Source: Penumbrarchaeum sp964445525
Lineage (GTDB): Archaea > Thermoplasmatota > Penumbrarchaeia > Penumbrarchaeales > Penumbrarchaeaceae
Reading direction: 5' to 3'
Length of the DNA stretch: 64,000 nt
NCBI GenBank assembly: GCA_964445525.1
Contig: CAYULA010000011.1
Span: forward strand, 16,144-80,143
The notes below the pieces were generated by a model, which was given only the letters and a program-made list of their open reading frames with translations, was not told the origin of the DNA and searched no databases. Positions within the stretch are counted from its first letter, which is position 1, and each line of letters opens with the position of its first letter. This document shows, in pieces, positions 43,336-52,876 of this stretch. The position numbers and the translations under genes are program-made.

Positions 43336-45063
43336 ATGAAGGTCCTGGGAATCGAATCCACGGCCCATACATTCGGTGCCGGGATAGTGAAGGACGGAAA
43401 GGTCCTCTCGAATGTCAGGGATATGTACGTTCCGGATCAGGGAGGTATTCATCCTCGGGAGGCTGCGGACCATCATGTTGAGATGGGAAACATCATTGTC
43501 AGAAAGGCCCTGGAAGAGGCGGGATTGGCCGAGAGCGACCTGGACCTCATCGCATTTTCGAGAGGTCCCGGCCTGGGACCCTGCCTCAGGGTGGGAGCCA
43601 CAATAGCAAGGGTATTGTCCACAAAAAATAAAATTCCCATCGTTGGAGCCAATCATTGTGTGGCTCATCTCGAGATCGGCGGAATGCTCGGGGCGGAAGA
43701 CCCTGTGCTACTTTATGCATCCGGAGGCAATACCCAGGTTATAGCTCACGTCAAGGGCAGGTACAGGGTTCTCGGAGAGACCCTGGACATAGGAATAGGC
43801 AATATGCTTGACAAGCTGGGAAGGGAACTCGGACTCCCGTTCCCGGCGGGACCTAAGATTGAAAAACTTGCAAGAGGGGAATCCATACCAGAGGTCCGGG
43901 AACCTCGAGATGGCAAGCCTTCCTACCACGAACTGCCATATTCGGTCAAAGGGATGGATGTATCTTTTTCGGGAATAATGACCGCCGCCCTGTCCCTGAG
44001 AGAAAAGGGAGTGGACATACAATCCATATGCCACTCGATTCAGGAAACATGCTTTGCAATGCTATGCGAGGTGGCGGAAAGGGCGATGGCACACATAGGT
44101 GCCGGCGAGCTCCTCCTCGGAGGAGGAGTGGCATGCAATTCCAGATTGAGGGAAATGGCATCGATAATGACCGAAGAGAGGGGGGGAAAGACGTTTTTCC
44201 CCCCCAGGGAACTGGCTGTCGATAACGGTGCGATGATTGCATATCTGGGCGAGGTGATGCACAGATCGGGCATCTCCCACACAATGGATGAAACCGTTAT
44301 CGACCAGAGGTTCAGGACCGACCAGGTGGAGACCACATGGAGAATGGACAGGAGCATAGGCAGAATAACAACACCGGGTGTCAAGGATATCGAGATCGGG
44401 GAGGTTCCCCCCAAGGGAACAATTCTGGGAAGAGGAGCGGAAGCGGTTATAAAAACCGTCAGCTACGGCCAGCATCCTGCTGTTATCAAGGATAGGAGAG
44501 CCAAGGGCTACCGTTTTCCGGAGCTGGACCGGATGCTGACGATAAGGAGAACCAAGAAGGAGGTCAGAATGCTCATGGCCATGAGGGAGGCGGGTGTCAG
44601 GACCCCTTACGTCCTCGACATCGTTCCCGGGGAGGGAAAGATCATAATGGAACTTATCAAGGGTCCCAGACTGGCTTCCTGTCTGAACCTGCTTTCTGAT
44701 ATTCAAAAGGAGAACGCCCTGTTCAAGATGGGATCGACTCTGGGGAGACTTCACTCCAAAGGAATAATCCACGGCGACATGACAACATCCAATTTTCTGA
44801 TAACCTCACTCGAGAAAAATGGCATCGATCTCTGCTTGATCGACGCCTCGCTATCTGACAGGACAGAGGAGATCGAGAGAATGGGTGTTGACCTCAGGCT
44901 TTTCTCGGAGGTGTTCACTTCCACACATCCGTACCTGCTTCCGATGGAGGAAACCTTCAGGAAAGGATACGAGAAGGGTAATCCGGAGGGTGCCGCCGTC
45001 CTGAAGAAAGTTGAGGAGATAAATCACAGGGGGAGGTACCTTTCACAGGATTGGACCTCATAG
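43336..45063 (+). CDS. kae1-bud32: Kae1-Bud32 fusion (KEOPS tRNA t6A synthesis)
   Basis: A 575-residue fusion. Residues 1-330 are Kae1/TsaD: VLGIESTAHTFGAGIV, iron/zinc histidines in HCVAHLEIG, and ASGGNTQVIAHVKGRY; this adds threonylcarbamoyl to A37 of tRNAs. Residues ~340-575 are Bud32, a small kinase/ATPase: GRGAEAVIKTV, then HGDMTTSNFL and LIDASLSDRTEE. The fused form occurs in several euryarchaea. ATG 43336 is preceded by TATTAAATATCG-type sequence. The rdgB gene follows after 12 bp. Confidence 0.95.
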   Translation: MKVLGIESTAHTFGAGIVKDGKVLSNVRDMYVPDQGGIHPREAADHHVEMGNIIVRKALEEAGLAESDLDLIAFSRGPGLGPCLRVGATIARVLSTKNKIPIVGANHCVAHLEIGGMLGAEDPVLLYASGGNTQVIAHVKGRYRVLGETLDIGIGNMLDKLGRELGLPFPAGPKIEKLARGESIPEVREPRDGKPSYHELPYSVKGMDVSFSGIMTAALSLREKGVDIQSICHSIQETCFAMLCEVAERAMAHIGAGELLLGGGVACNSRLREMASIMTEERGGKTFFPPRELAVDNGAMIAYLGEVMHRSGISHTMDETVIDQRFRTDQVETTWRMDRSIGRITTPGVKDIEIGEVPPKGTILGRGAEAVIKTVSYGQHPAVIKDRRAKGYRFPELDRMLTIRRTKKEVRMLMAMREAGVRTPYVLDIVPGEGKIIMELIKGPRLASCLNLLSDIQKENALFKMGSTLGRLHSKGIIHGDMTTSNFLITSLEKNGIDLCLIDASLSDRTEEIERMGVDLRLFSEVFTSTHPYLLPMEETFRKGYEKGNPEGAAVLKKVEEINHRGRYLSQDWTS

Positions 45064-45075
45064 GAGCGAAGATGC

Positions 45076-45642
45076 ATGGAAATAACATTGATTACCGGCA
45101 ACACCGGCAAGATGAAGGAGATATCCACAAGACTGTCGGAATACGATATCGAACTGACAATGGAGGAAGCTCCATTCATCGAGGTTCAGGCTGATACTCT
45201 CGAGGATGTTGTTATCACGGGAATGGACCTTCTCGGAATCGATGAACAAGAGAAGAGATTCCTGATGAAGGACGACAGCGGACTCTTCATAGATTCCCTG
45301 GGTGCTTTTCCCGGAGTATACTCCTCGTATGTACACAAAACCGTGGGAAACAGAGGGATACTGAAATTGATGAGTGGTGAAGCGGAAAGGGGAGCCACGT
45401 TCAAGACGGTAGCCGGACTCCTTATCCCCGGAGAAGGTCTTTCACTTTTCAGGGGAGAATGCAGAGGAACTATAGCTCTTGAGGAGAGCGGAAGACAGGG
45501 ATTCGGTTACGATCCAATATTCATTCCGAGAGGTTATGATTCCACCTTTGCGGAAATGGGACTGGATGAAAAGAACGAGATCAGCCACAGGAACATGGCG
45601 GTCAACAGGATGGTATCGTTCCTGAAACAACATTATCTATGA
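45076..45642 (+). CDS. rdgB: XTP/dITP diphosphatase (RdgB/HAM1 family)
   Basis: A 188-residue nucleotide-pool cleaning enzyme. It begins ITLITGNTGKMKEIS, followed by DDSGLFIDSLGAFPGVYS and QGFGYDPIFIP, then FAEMGLDEKNEISHR. These are the substrate and Mg sites of the HAM1 family. It lies 12 bp after Kae1-Bud32, an association seen in other archaea, and overlaps a convergent gene by 6 bp. A second purine-nucleotide cleaner (DUF84) is fused to CoaD at 36156. Confidence 0.94.
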   Translation: MEITLITGNTGKMKEISTRLSEYDIELTMEEAPFIEVQADTLEDVVITGMDLLGIDEQEKRFLMKDDSGLFIDSLGAFPGVYSSYVHKTVGNRGILKLMSGEAERGATFKTVAGLLIPGEGLSLFRGECRGTIALEESGRQGFGYDPIFIPRGYDSTFAEMGLDEKNEISHRNMAVNRMVSFLKQHYL

Positions 45643-45948
45643 TGTTTCACAATCGGACAGGAGCTGCAAGATCCCATCCTTCACCTGTTCCGGCGATTCC
45701 CTCTCGTCCTGTTCGGACAATCTTTCCCTGTGAGCCTTCAACTGATCCATTATCTCGTTGAAGCAGACAACCTCGGACCTCGTGACCCTTCTCACGGGAA
45801 CCCTTTCCAATGCGATATCATCCACCTCGATATCGTATTTGAGGTGGCAGAAGTTGAGGACCGCGTCGTCCTCCCCCGTGAAGAATCCCAGGGTCCTGTG
45901 TGTGGAAGTCTGATAGGTGCGGAAAATGGTCAGGGTTCTTCCTTCCAT
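45637..45948 (-). CDS. Hypothetical protein
   Basis: A 103-residue acidic protein beginning MEGRTLTIFRTYQTSTHRT. A beta-rich N-terminal half (FFTGEDDAVLNF, DDIALERVPVRRVTR) is followed by a charged helix. No family recognised. It overlaps the rdgB 3' end by 6 bp. Real coding status is supported by its compact fit to the gap and lack of alternatives. Confidence 0.5.
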   Translation of the reverse strand: MEGRTLTIFRTYQTSTHRTLGFFTGEDDAVLNFCHLKYDIEVDDIALERVPVRRVTRSEVVCFNEIMDQLKAHRERLSEQDERESPEQVKDGILQLLSDCETS

Positions 45949-46138
45949 GTTTTTCCAGTGGAACTCTAATTATTAAGTGATAACAGGGGAGGTCCCCGAG
46001 AGGGCCCTGCATCATAATTTCCGGTGGAATGGAAAGTAATTCCGATTTATTTCATCAAGAATTTCGAGTGGAAGAGGTACTTCCTTTACATATACAACAG
46101 AAAGATATTTCAATATCAATTCCAATATTTCCTCTGAG

Positions 46139-46720
46139 ATGAGGATAGGCACATCGGATATTATCCTTTATCATCTGGATAATCGTATCGACGGAAGGTA
46201 CCCTTATTCAGATATCGATAAACTATCCACGATAATGGGAAGGTCAAGGAAGACTTTGATAAATCATATCAGTGAATTGAAGAGCTCCGGTCACATTGTA
46301 ATAGGAAAGATTGTCGGTGACAAAGAATTGATCATTTCAGATAATGGAAGAAAAAGATGTTCAAATATAAAAGAAAGTTTTCACAATTTTTACCTAACCA
46401 GAGAAAGGCATGGAATCTCAAAGGATATTAGATTGACATCATTAATAGAACGATTCAAAAATCAAGATTTCAAAACTTTTTTTATCTCTCTTGTCCTGAG
46501 AAAGAAGAAATTCGACCTTGCATCAACCCTGAAAGGACTTGGAATGATCGAAAATGAAACTACTGCCTTCATGATATTTGAAGAACACGAAAGTATCAAA
46601 ACACCGCAGGAAGTATTCTCATCGGCTTTTTCAATTATACATATGTTGGAGGTCAGAATCCTTCGAAGAATTGTATTCTATCCGATTGCAAAGGAGCCCT
46701 GGTTCATTGTGAAACCTTGA
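46139..46720 (+). CDS. Winged-helix protein, first part of an HTH-TPR pair
   Basis: A 193-residue protein with an N-terminal winged helix: IILYHLDNRIDGRYPYSD, SRKTLINHISELKSSGHI (recognition helix) and VIGKIVGDKELIISD (wing). The rest is helical and beta with LTREHR-like basic patches. It ends FYPIAKEPWFIVKP. The next gene begins with TTG overlapping its stop and starts inside what looks like a TPR helix, so both may derive from one gene. The region is AT-rich. Probably a regulator whose TPR part senses a ligand or partner. Confidence 0.6.
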   Translation: MRIGTSDIILYHLDNRIDGRYPYSDIDKLSTIMGRSRKTLINHISELKSSGHIVIGKIVGDKELIISDNGRKRCSNIKESFHNFYLTRERHGISKDIRLTSLIERFKNQDFKTFFISLVLRKKKFDLASTLKGLGMIENETTAFMIFEEHESIKTPQEVFSSAFSIIHMLEVRILRRIVFYPIAKEPWFIVKP

Positions 46721-47475
46721 GAAGAAAAGGAGAATACCGTAATGCACTGGGTCTTTACAAATCGATCATATCCAGAGTGGACATTTCCAGTTCTATCTGG
46801 TTCATGGCAAATATCGGAATGGTTCATTGTATGAAACGTATGCAAGATCCCAATGAAGCGATCTCTCATTTGAGAAAAACAGAGAAACAGTTAGACGAAA
46901 ACCTGAAAATTGCTTACTTAAAAGAGGTAGAAGCTGACATATCCATCCTACTGGGAGATGTGAAGGAAGCAGACCGTTTGTTCAGGAGCAGTATTTCCAC
47001 ATTTGAATATTACAAGCATCCTCTGCTTCTGTTCATAGGCTACAACAATTGGGGAATATTGAGATACAATTCCGAAAGATATAATGAGGCAAAATCGTTG
47101 TGGAATAAAGCAAGAACATATGCAGGTGAAGCAAAAAGTGATTTCGCAAAAGCTCTTGTTCTGTGCAATCTTTCGTCCCTTGATTCACTGGAAAAAAGAT
47201 TCGATGATGCCTGGAATAAACTCAGAAAAGCAGAGAGCATCTACAATAGCTTGGGCGATCTTGAAGGGCTATCGCTCGTGGAGTACAACAAGGCGATATT
47301 CTTCATGGAAAAGAAAAGGATCGATGATTCATTCAATCATTACATCAAGTCATTTCAGATCGCTTTCCCTCTTCCATTTGAACTGGAAAGGAAGGAAAGG
47401 ATAAGACAATTCAACGTCAGGATGATGCGAAATACATATATAGGGGTCCAAAACCAGCGGGAAAAAGTCGGGTAA
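46717..47475 (+). CDS. TPR-repeat protein, second part of an HTH-TPR pair
   Basis: A 252-residue all-helical protein with about five tetratricopeptide-like repeats: GEYRNALGLYKSIIS, LGDVKEADRLFRSS, SERYNEAKSLWNKA, EKRFDDAWNKLRKA and KRIDDSFNHYIKSF. It begins at TTG 46717 (overlap TTGA with the stop at 46718) without a ribosome site. In the same frame, codons before the TTG give ALVHCETLRRKGEYRNAL, a better TPR helix than the sequence after the TTG. This suggests a frameshift in a formerly single HTH-TPR gene, or tight translational coupling. Confidence 0.55.
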   Translation: MRRKGEYRNALGLYKSIISRVDISSSIWFMANIGMVHCMKRMQDPNEAISHLRKTEKQLDENLKIAYLKEVEADISILLGDVKEADRLFRSSISTFEYYKHPLLLFIGYNNWGILRYNSERYNEAKSLWNKARTYAGEAKSDFAKALVLCNLSSLDSLEKRFDDAWNKLRKAESIYNSLGDLEGLSLVEYNKAIFFMEKKRIDDSFNHYIKSFQIAFPLPFELERKERIRQFNVRMMRNTYIGVQNQREKVG

Positions 47476-47518
47476 ACTCAAATAGATTTTCCAATTGATT
47501 TTACCCGGTGAAGAGGAG

Positions 47519-48211
47519 ATGAAAAAACTTTCACACATCATGCTCCCGGTGCTGATTTCGGTTGGGTTTATCGGATTACTGTTCGTTGACCATTCCGATG
47601 GAACCTCGATTGAGAAGAAAAAGGCGGTAATCATTGTCTCTTCTTGTTACGGAGAGAATCGTTACGAGATCGATAAAGCGATGAGCTTCATGGATTACCT
47701 CATTGATGAAGGATTCGATGAAGATGATATCGATCTGATGTCTGCAGGGGATTCGGATAGGATCGATTCACCGGACCTCCTTTGCCATATCAACTCATCG
47801 TTCTCCGGCCTGATATCCGGATCGGATGAGGATACTGATGTTGTCATCTATATCTCCGACAACGGACATGCTGAAAACGGGATCCCATCACTCAGATTCA
47901 GAGATGGGAACATCACAGGTATACAGTTCGATTCATGGTTCGATGAGATAACATGTTCTGAATTCACATTCATTATAGGAGGAAACAGGTCCGGGATCAT
48001 AGGACCGGATGTCAGTGACATATCAAGAACGGTTATGAGTTCGATGGGTGAGAACCAGGTTTCCTCACAGGACCTGTTCAATATCACGAGGAGTCTTGAG
48101 GATCCGAGTGCGGATTTGAACAATGATGGAGTAGTGAGTTTTCTCGAAGCTTTCCGGAACGAAGAGCTTCTCTTGACGGGCACTGGACAGGACCCTGTCC
48201 TTTTCGAATGA
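47519..48211 (+). CDS. Exported caspase-like (C13/clan CD) protein lacking catalytic residues
   Basis: A 230-residue protein with a signal peptide (MKKLSHIMLPVLISVGFIGLL); GAGGAG lies just before ATG 47519. The fold signature of archaeal C13-like peptidases is present: KKAVIIVSSCYG, DDIDLMS and VVIYISDNG followed by FTFIIGGNRSG. In active members the last two read YxxDHG and IESCYSG, carrying the catalytic His and Cys. Here both are Asn (DNG and GGNRSG). The protein also has a calcium loop, DLNNDGVVSFLEAF. It is therefore probably a non-catalytic binding or structural derivative. It is followed 37 bp later by a propeller protein. Confidence 0.6.
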   Translation: MKKLSHIMLPVLISVGFIGLLFVDHSDGTSIEKKKAVIIVSSCYGENRYEIDKAMSFMDYLIDEGFDEDDIDLMSAGDSDRIDSPDLLCHINSSFSGLISGSDEDTDVVIYISDNGHAENGIPSLRFRDGNITGIQFDSWFDEITCSEFTFIIGGNRSGIIGPDVSDISRTVMSSMGENQVSSQDLFNITRSLEDPSADLNNDGVVSFLEAFRNEELLLTGTGQDPVLFE

Positions 48212-48248
48212 CATTCCATACTTATTATGGAAACAAGGAGATGGTAAA

Positions 48249-49571
48249 CTGAACAGCAAGAAGAGACTGAAATCTTTGTCACTGTTTCCCGGCCTATTGG
48301 TGGTTGCAGTATTGTTCTGCCTGCTAATGCCTCAAACGGTGATAGCAAAGTCCAACGAACAAGCAATAATCGGTGCGGATTCCGAGGATCCGGGAGGATA
48401 TGCGAAACATCCGGCTGATGACTCTCGTGCAGCAGTTGTCGTGGTAGTGGCATCCAAATACAATTCGGTGAGTGATGCATACAACATCCGGTTTGGATAC
48501 TCAGCGAATTCCGGTGTAAGCTGGCAAGGTTGGGAATGGGTAGCAAGTACTGCCAATGAACAAGATCACCCTGATATCAGGATCTATCAGGAAAACGGCG
48601 ATAGGATCAAGCTTGTTGTCGTATGGCAGGAAAGAGTGGATGGAAATTGGAAGATCAAAGCACGTTCCAGCTACTTGTATCCCCAGACCAATTGGGGGAA
48701 TGTTATTGACATCTCTGATAACCAGGATAACAACGATAACAAATATCCAAAGATAGACACGATGGTATCCGGATCAGGTGGTGGATCAGGATACAATCAT
48801 TACTGGAATATTGTCTGGCAGAGAATGAATGATAATGATGAATGGGAAATCAAAATGTATTCCAGTTATTATACAACAGGCAATCCAACTACATTTACCA
48901 ACACAATAATTACAGATTCGGATAATTCCTTCCGCCACCCTGCCGTTGCATGCAACTACATAAGTGGGAATACGTGTGAGGCTCACATTGTTTATGATGC
49001 CCATATTGGCTCCACCCATTACGTGCAGGTTCAATCAGGATATGTGAATACAAATGCTGTTTATAACAAATATGATACTGGACCTCTAAACCTTGCCGCG
49101 AATGTATATGATACAAAAATTGGATACCCCGACATAGTTTCAACAGGTCCAGGAGGGGGGGAAGGTCATCCAAGTGTTCAATCAGGTCAGGCTGATGTTT
49201 GGATTGTGTGGCACCATGAAATTAATGGTGCAAATAAAGTACAACGTGCATTTTCTGGAGACAGCTTAAATTCTCAACCAACCAATTCTACATTTAATTC
49301 TAACAACGGACCGTCCAATTCAGCGACACTACGATGTGTCGCAGTTGCAATGAATGAACCTTCCACAAGTCCAATATCTGTGGTATGGACTGATGATGAT
49401 GATGTATATTTTTCAACCTCAACAGATTGGTCTACAGTTGAACAATGGACATCAAATGAAGACACAGATATCCATGTGGATGTGAGTATGAGTACACCTT
49501 CTGCGACGACATATTCTCATGTTGTCTGGCAGAGGGATTCGCAAACTGTGTATTATGCAAGAGATCCCTAA
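48249..49571 (+). CDS. Exported sialidase-like beta-propeller protein
   Basis: A 440-residue secreted protein. In-frame CTG at 48249 has AAGGAG at 48235-48240, with 8 nt spacing, and starts the normal signal peptide pattern (NSKKRLKSLSLFPGLLVVAVLFCLL). TTG 48276 would lose the basic part. The body has BNR/Asp-box style repeats: IRFGYSANSGVSWQGWEW, VVWQERVDGNWKIKARSS, NIVWQRMNDNDEWEIKMY and YSHVVWQRDSQTVYYA, making a propeller of five or six blades. No catalytic residues of sialidases are evident. A hairpin-T terminator follows. Function: likely cell-surface binding. Confidence 0.65.
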   Translation: MNSKKRLKSLSLFPGLLVVAVLFCLLMPQTVIAKSNEQAIIGADSEDPGGYAKHPADDSRAAVVVVVASKYNSVSDAYNIRFGYSANSGVSWQGWEWVASTANEQDHPDIRIYQENGDRIKLVVVWQERVDGNWKIKARSSYLYPQTNWGNVIDISDNQDNNDNKYPKIDTMVSGSGGGSGYNHYWNIVWQRMNDNDEWEIKMYSSYYTTGNPTTFTNTIITDSDNSFRHPAVACNYISGNTCEAHIVYDAHIGSTHYVQVQSGYVNTNAVYNKYDTGPLNLAANVYDTKIGYPDIVSTGPGGGEGHPSVQSGQADVWIVWHHEINGANKVQRAFSGDSLNSQPTNSTFNSNNGPSNSATLRCVAVAMNEPSTSPISVVWTDDDDVYFSTSTDWSTVEQWTSNEDTDIHVDVSMSTPSATTYSHVVWQRDSQTVYYARDP

Positions 49572-49584
49572 TACATAAAAGCAA

Positions 49585-49626
49585 GGGCCGATGATGATTC
49601 TACAAAGTATTCATCGGTCCTTTTTT
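49585..49626 (+). terminator. Hairpin plus T-tract
   Basis: A 10-bp stem (GGGCCGATGA at 49585-49594 with TCATCGGTCC at 49611-49620, one G-T pair) is followed by TTTTTT at 49621-49626. It ends the sialidase-like gene. Confidence 0.6.
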
Positions 49627-49699
49627 CATATTTATCATGAACAAGCTATGGTTAAATAGATGATTGAGAGGTTCAAGAATGGAGGCAAGGAGGAAGTGT

Positions 49700-52600
49700 A
49701 TGAGAAGGTATGAAATTCTATTCGCAATATGTTCGTTTTTGCTGATGGTGTCATCAGTTCCAATAATTATTTCAGATGAAAGTAACACAGTTCCAAATAA
49801 TATTATTCCTCACGAATTTGCCGGGAACAATAGTATTAAAGATTCGGAAAAAATAGGTTCGTACGAAGGACCGATCTGGCCTATGTACCAATTTGATCAA
49901 AAAAGAACTGGACTCAGCCCCTTTAACGCAACAGGCAATCCCGGGAGGGTGAAAAGAATTGTTGAAACAGTGTCCATTGGGGCCACATTAGGAGGATTAA
50001 GATGGATACTCATAGATGAGGATAAAAATATATATTGCATTGATTACTTCCAAAATTTGACATGTTATTATTCAAATTTTTCCATAAAGTGGAGAATACA
50101 AATTGAGGGCATTGAAAAAATCCCAGTATATTATAACCATGTATTATATGTAATGAAAAATTATGAGTTTTTTGCCATAGATTGTGAAAAAGGATCAATA
50201 TTATGGATGAAAAAAACTAATACAAGTTCTTATTTTTTTAATTACTCTAGTGATGATAAATCAATTATAAATATAATTTATAATAAATATCCATATTATT
50301 ACATCTCAAAATATTTTATTAACGGTACATTTATTGAAGAAAGCAGGATTGATTTGCCTGATAACAATCATATACTCAATAGGCATTTTACACCAGCCAT
50401 AGGATTAGACGATTCAGTATATATGACATACGAGAATAATTCCGATTGGAGTTACGGAATATGTGCCATCAATCCAAACGGAACACTGAAATGGATCAAT
50501 AGGCATGATCAAGGATGGGGCTATCCAATTCTAGATGATCAGGATAAATTATACTATGTCAGAGATTTTTTGAGTTTTTATCATTCTAACGGAAGCTTGG
50601 GCTGGAAAATCAAAATTGGTTCAATAGGACCCCCGTCATTTGCTCCTGACGGCAATATCATTGTTCCTAGTGGTAACAAAATATATTCAATATATCCCAA
50701 CGGGACGTTGAAATGGGAAAAGAATTACATCATGGGGTCGGAAACATTGACAGTTGATTCAGATGGAAACATCCTTTTTTACGGACAAGTTCCAAACAAT
50801 AATAACAACTATATCATGATGCTGGATAGAAATGGAAACTTCAAATGGAAAACTCCGATTTCCAGTCCGTTCCAAAACCCGATAATAATGCCAAACGGAG
50901 AAATCTATATTTCAAACAGATTTCAAGATACCAACAAATATGTTCTTCACATCCTGGGTAAGACCAAACCCGAAATTCCTGAGATCAATCCTGCCAGAAG
51001 TGGTGATTCTTACATCAACTTCACATGGTTCCCCCCCGATCACAACGGCGGGGAAGAGATTGATGAATACAGAATCTATCGGAAGGAATCACTGGGGGGC
51101 CAGTTCGTTCTTTTTCAGACAGTATCACCCGATGTAAGATGGTTCCGGGATGATACCGTTATCAACGGGAACACCTACTATTACAGGATCACCGCAGTGA
51201 GCGCGATAGGTGAATCCGATCCCAGCAAGATGGTATATGCCACTCCTCTCTCAATACCATCTTCCCCGAGGAATCTGGAAGCTATATTCGGCGACAACTA
51301 CGTGTATCTGTCATGGGATCCTTCCGAGGACGACGGCGGGACAGAAATCACGAAATATGCTCTCTACCGGAGAATCGATGATAAACCGTTCAAGATTCTA
51401 TCCAATCTGACATCTTCCAGACGGAATTACAATGATACCGATGTGGATCCTGGAAGAACCTATGGATATGTCATGACAGCATCCAATCTGGTTGGAGAAT
51501 CCGGATTTTCAAACTCAATTTCTGGATCTCCGAAAACACTTCCGGATCCGCCATCGGATTTCTCCATCCAATCCGGAAACGGATTTGTCCGTCTGGAATG
51601 GTCGCATCCTCCCTTCGACGGAGGATCTCCCGTCTTGAATTACACACTATACAAGGGAATATTTTCAGAAGGGATCCTTTCGAAGTTGAGGGTATTCGAT
51701 CCTGATGCCACAGAATACAACGACACCGATGTAGAAAACGGAGAACGCTACATATACAAACTAACAGTATCCACATCCATCGGAACCTCGCAAACGGGTG
51801 AATTATCGGGAAATCCCGTGGGACCACCATCACCTCCTGTAAACCTTGCCGCAGCTGGAAATGACAGTTATGTGGAATTGTCCTGGAACGAACCGGAAAG
51901 CAACGGAGGTCTGGAGATTTCCGGATATTATCTCGAGAGAAAATCCGGATCAGATGTATTACTGATACCGATTATCGGCAAATCATATGTTTACAGGGAC
52001 AAAGATGTTGAAAACGGGAGGACCTATTCTTACAGAATAAGATGCTTCAATTCAGCCGGGAATTCAACGTTCACTGATTACGTGGAGGCAACGCCTCTGG
52101 GTATTCCTTCCGCACCGATTGAACTAACCTTCCAGGCAGGGAGGTACTTCTCTGTGATATTCTGGAACACACCAGAAGATGACGGGGGAAGTCCTCTAAC
52201 ATCATTCAAGATATTCAGAAACGGAAGTTATCTCGCAGAGGTGTCCGGATCCTCCACGACCTACAACGATACCGATGTTTCCCCCGGAATCTCATATTCA
52301 TATACGGTCAGTGCTGTCAACTCGGTGGGTGAATCGATCAGGTCCGAATCCATTCTCGTTTCGGTTCCCGAACTACCTGAAATTGAAACCGATATTCCCT
52401 CAGCTCCCGAGGACCTTTCATACAGAATTGAAAATTTGTCCGTAACTCTCACATGGTCCGAACCGATCTTAGACGGGAATTCCTCGATCATGGAATACTT
52501 CATTTACCGTGTTTCCGACGGAAACGAGATCATGGTAGGTTCGGTTCCTTCGAGCAGATTATCGTTCGTTGACGAACCTCTCCTTGCCGGAAAAACATAC

Positions 52601-52852
52601 CAATATCATGTCACCGCAGGAAACGGAGTGGGGGAAGGTCCTCCCTCCAATGTTGTTGTGGTAATGATAGAGGAGCAAAATGATGACAGATCGGAGGATA
52701 ATGGATCCGGTCTTATCTGGTTCATATTGATACCGGCAATTCTCCTACTGATCGTATTATCTATTGTTGTTACGGTCATTTTGATGAGAAAAAAGGAAGA
52801 TAAGAACGAACCACCTGAGCAAGAAGATCAAGGCGATGCATACGAAAATTAA
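49700..52852 (+). CDS. PQQ-propeller / FN3-repeat surface protein
   Basis: A 1050-residue protein starting at ATG 49700, which has AAGGAGG at 49687-49693 (6 nt spacing); signal peptide MRRYEILFAICSFLLMVSS. Residues ~50-420 are a PQQ-like propeller (WPMYQFDQKRTGLSPFN; repeats like NGTLKWINRHDQGWG and DSDGNILFYGQVPNNN). Six FN3 domains follow from about residue 425 to 990, each closing with NGxTYxYRI. A single membrane helix at ~1008-1033 precedes a polar tail. The propeller-coding DNA (49.9-50.9 kb) is much more AT-rich than the FN3 part. The FN3 array is paralogous to the one at 1713-5198. Likely surface adhesion or polymer binding. Confidence 0.82.
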   Translation: MRRYEILFAICSFLLMVSSVPIIISDESNTVPNNIIPHEFAGNNSIKDSEKIGSYEGPIWPMYQFDQKRTGLSPFNATGNPGRVKRIVETVSIGATLGGLRWILIDEDKNIYCIDYFQNLTCYYSNFSIKWRIQIEGIEKIPVYYNHVLYVMKNYEFFAIDCEKGSILWMKKTNTSSYFFNYSSDDKSIINIIYNKYPYYYISKYFINGTFIEESRIDLPDNNHILNRHFTPAIGLDDSVYMTYENNSDWSYGICAINPNGTLKWINRHDQGWGYPILDDQDKLYYVRDFLSFYHSNGSLGWKIKIGSIGPPSFAPDGNIIVPSGNKIYSIYPNGTLKWEKNYIMGSETLTVDSDGNILFYGQVPNNNNNYIMMLDRNGNFKWKTPISSPFQNPIIMPNGEIYISNRFQDTNKYVLHILGKTKPEIPEINPARSGDSYINFTWFPPDHNGGEEIDEYRIYRKESLGGQFVLFQTVSPDVRWFRDDTVINGNTYYYRITAVSAIGESDPSKMVYATPLSIPSSPRNLEAIFGDNYVYLSWDPSEDDGGTEITKYALYRRIDDKPFKILSNLTSSRRNYNDTDVDPGRTYGYVMTASNLVGESGFSNSISGSPKTLPDPPSDFSIQSGNGFVRLEWSHPPFDGGSPVLNYTLYKGIFSEGILSKLRVFDPDATEYNDTDVENGERYIYKLTVSTSIGTSQTGELSGNPVGPPSPPVNLAAAGNDSYVELSWNEPESNGGLEISGYYLERKSGSDVLLIPIIGKSYVYRDKDVENGRTYSYRIRCFNSAGNSTFTDYVEATPLGIPSAPIELTFQAGRYFSVIFWNTPEDDGGSPLTSFKIFRNGSYLAEVSGSSTTYNDTDVSPGISYSYTVSAVNSVGESIRSESILVSVPELPEIETDIPSAPEDLSYRIENLSVTLTWSEPILDGNSSIMEYFIYRVSDGNEIMVGSVPSSRLSFVDEPLLAGKTYQYHVTAGNGVGEGPPSNVVVVMIEEQNDDRSEDNGSGLIWFILIPAILLLIVLSIVVTVILMRKKEDKNEPPEQEDQGDAYEN

Positions 52853-52876
52853 TAGGATATCTAAGGAGATATTATT

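Noticed and set aside
44062..44772. 236-residue minus-strand frame
   Set aside because: Antisense to the Kae1-Bud32 gene, whose motifs are certain.
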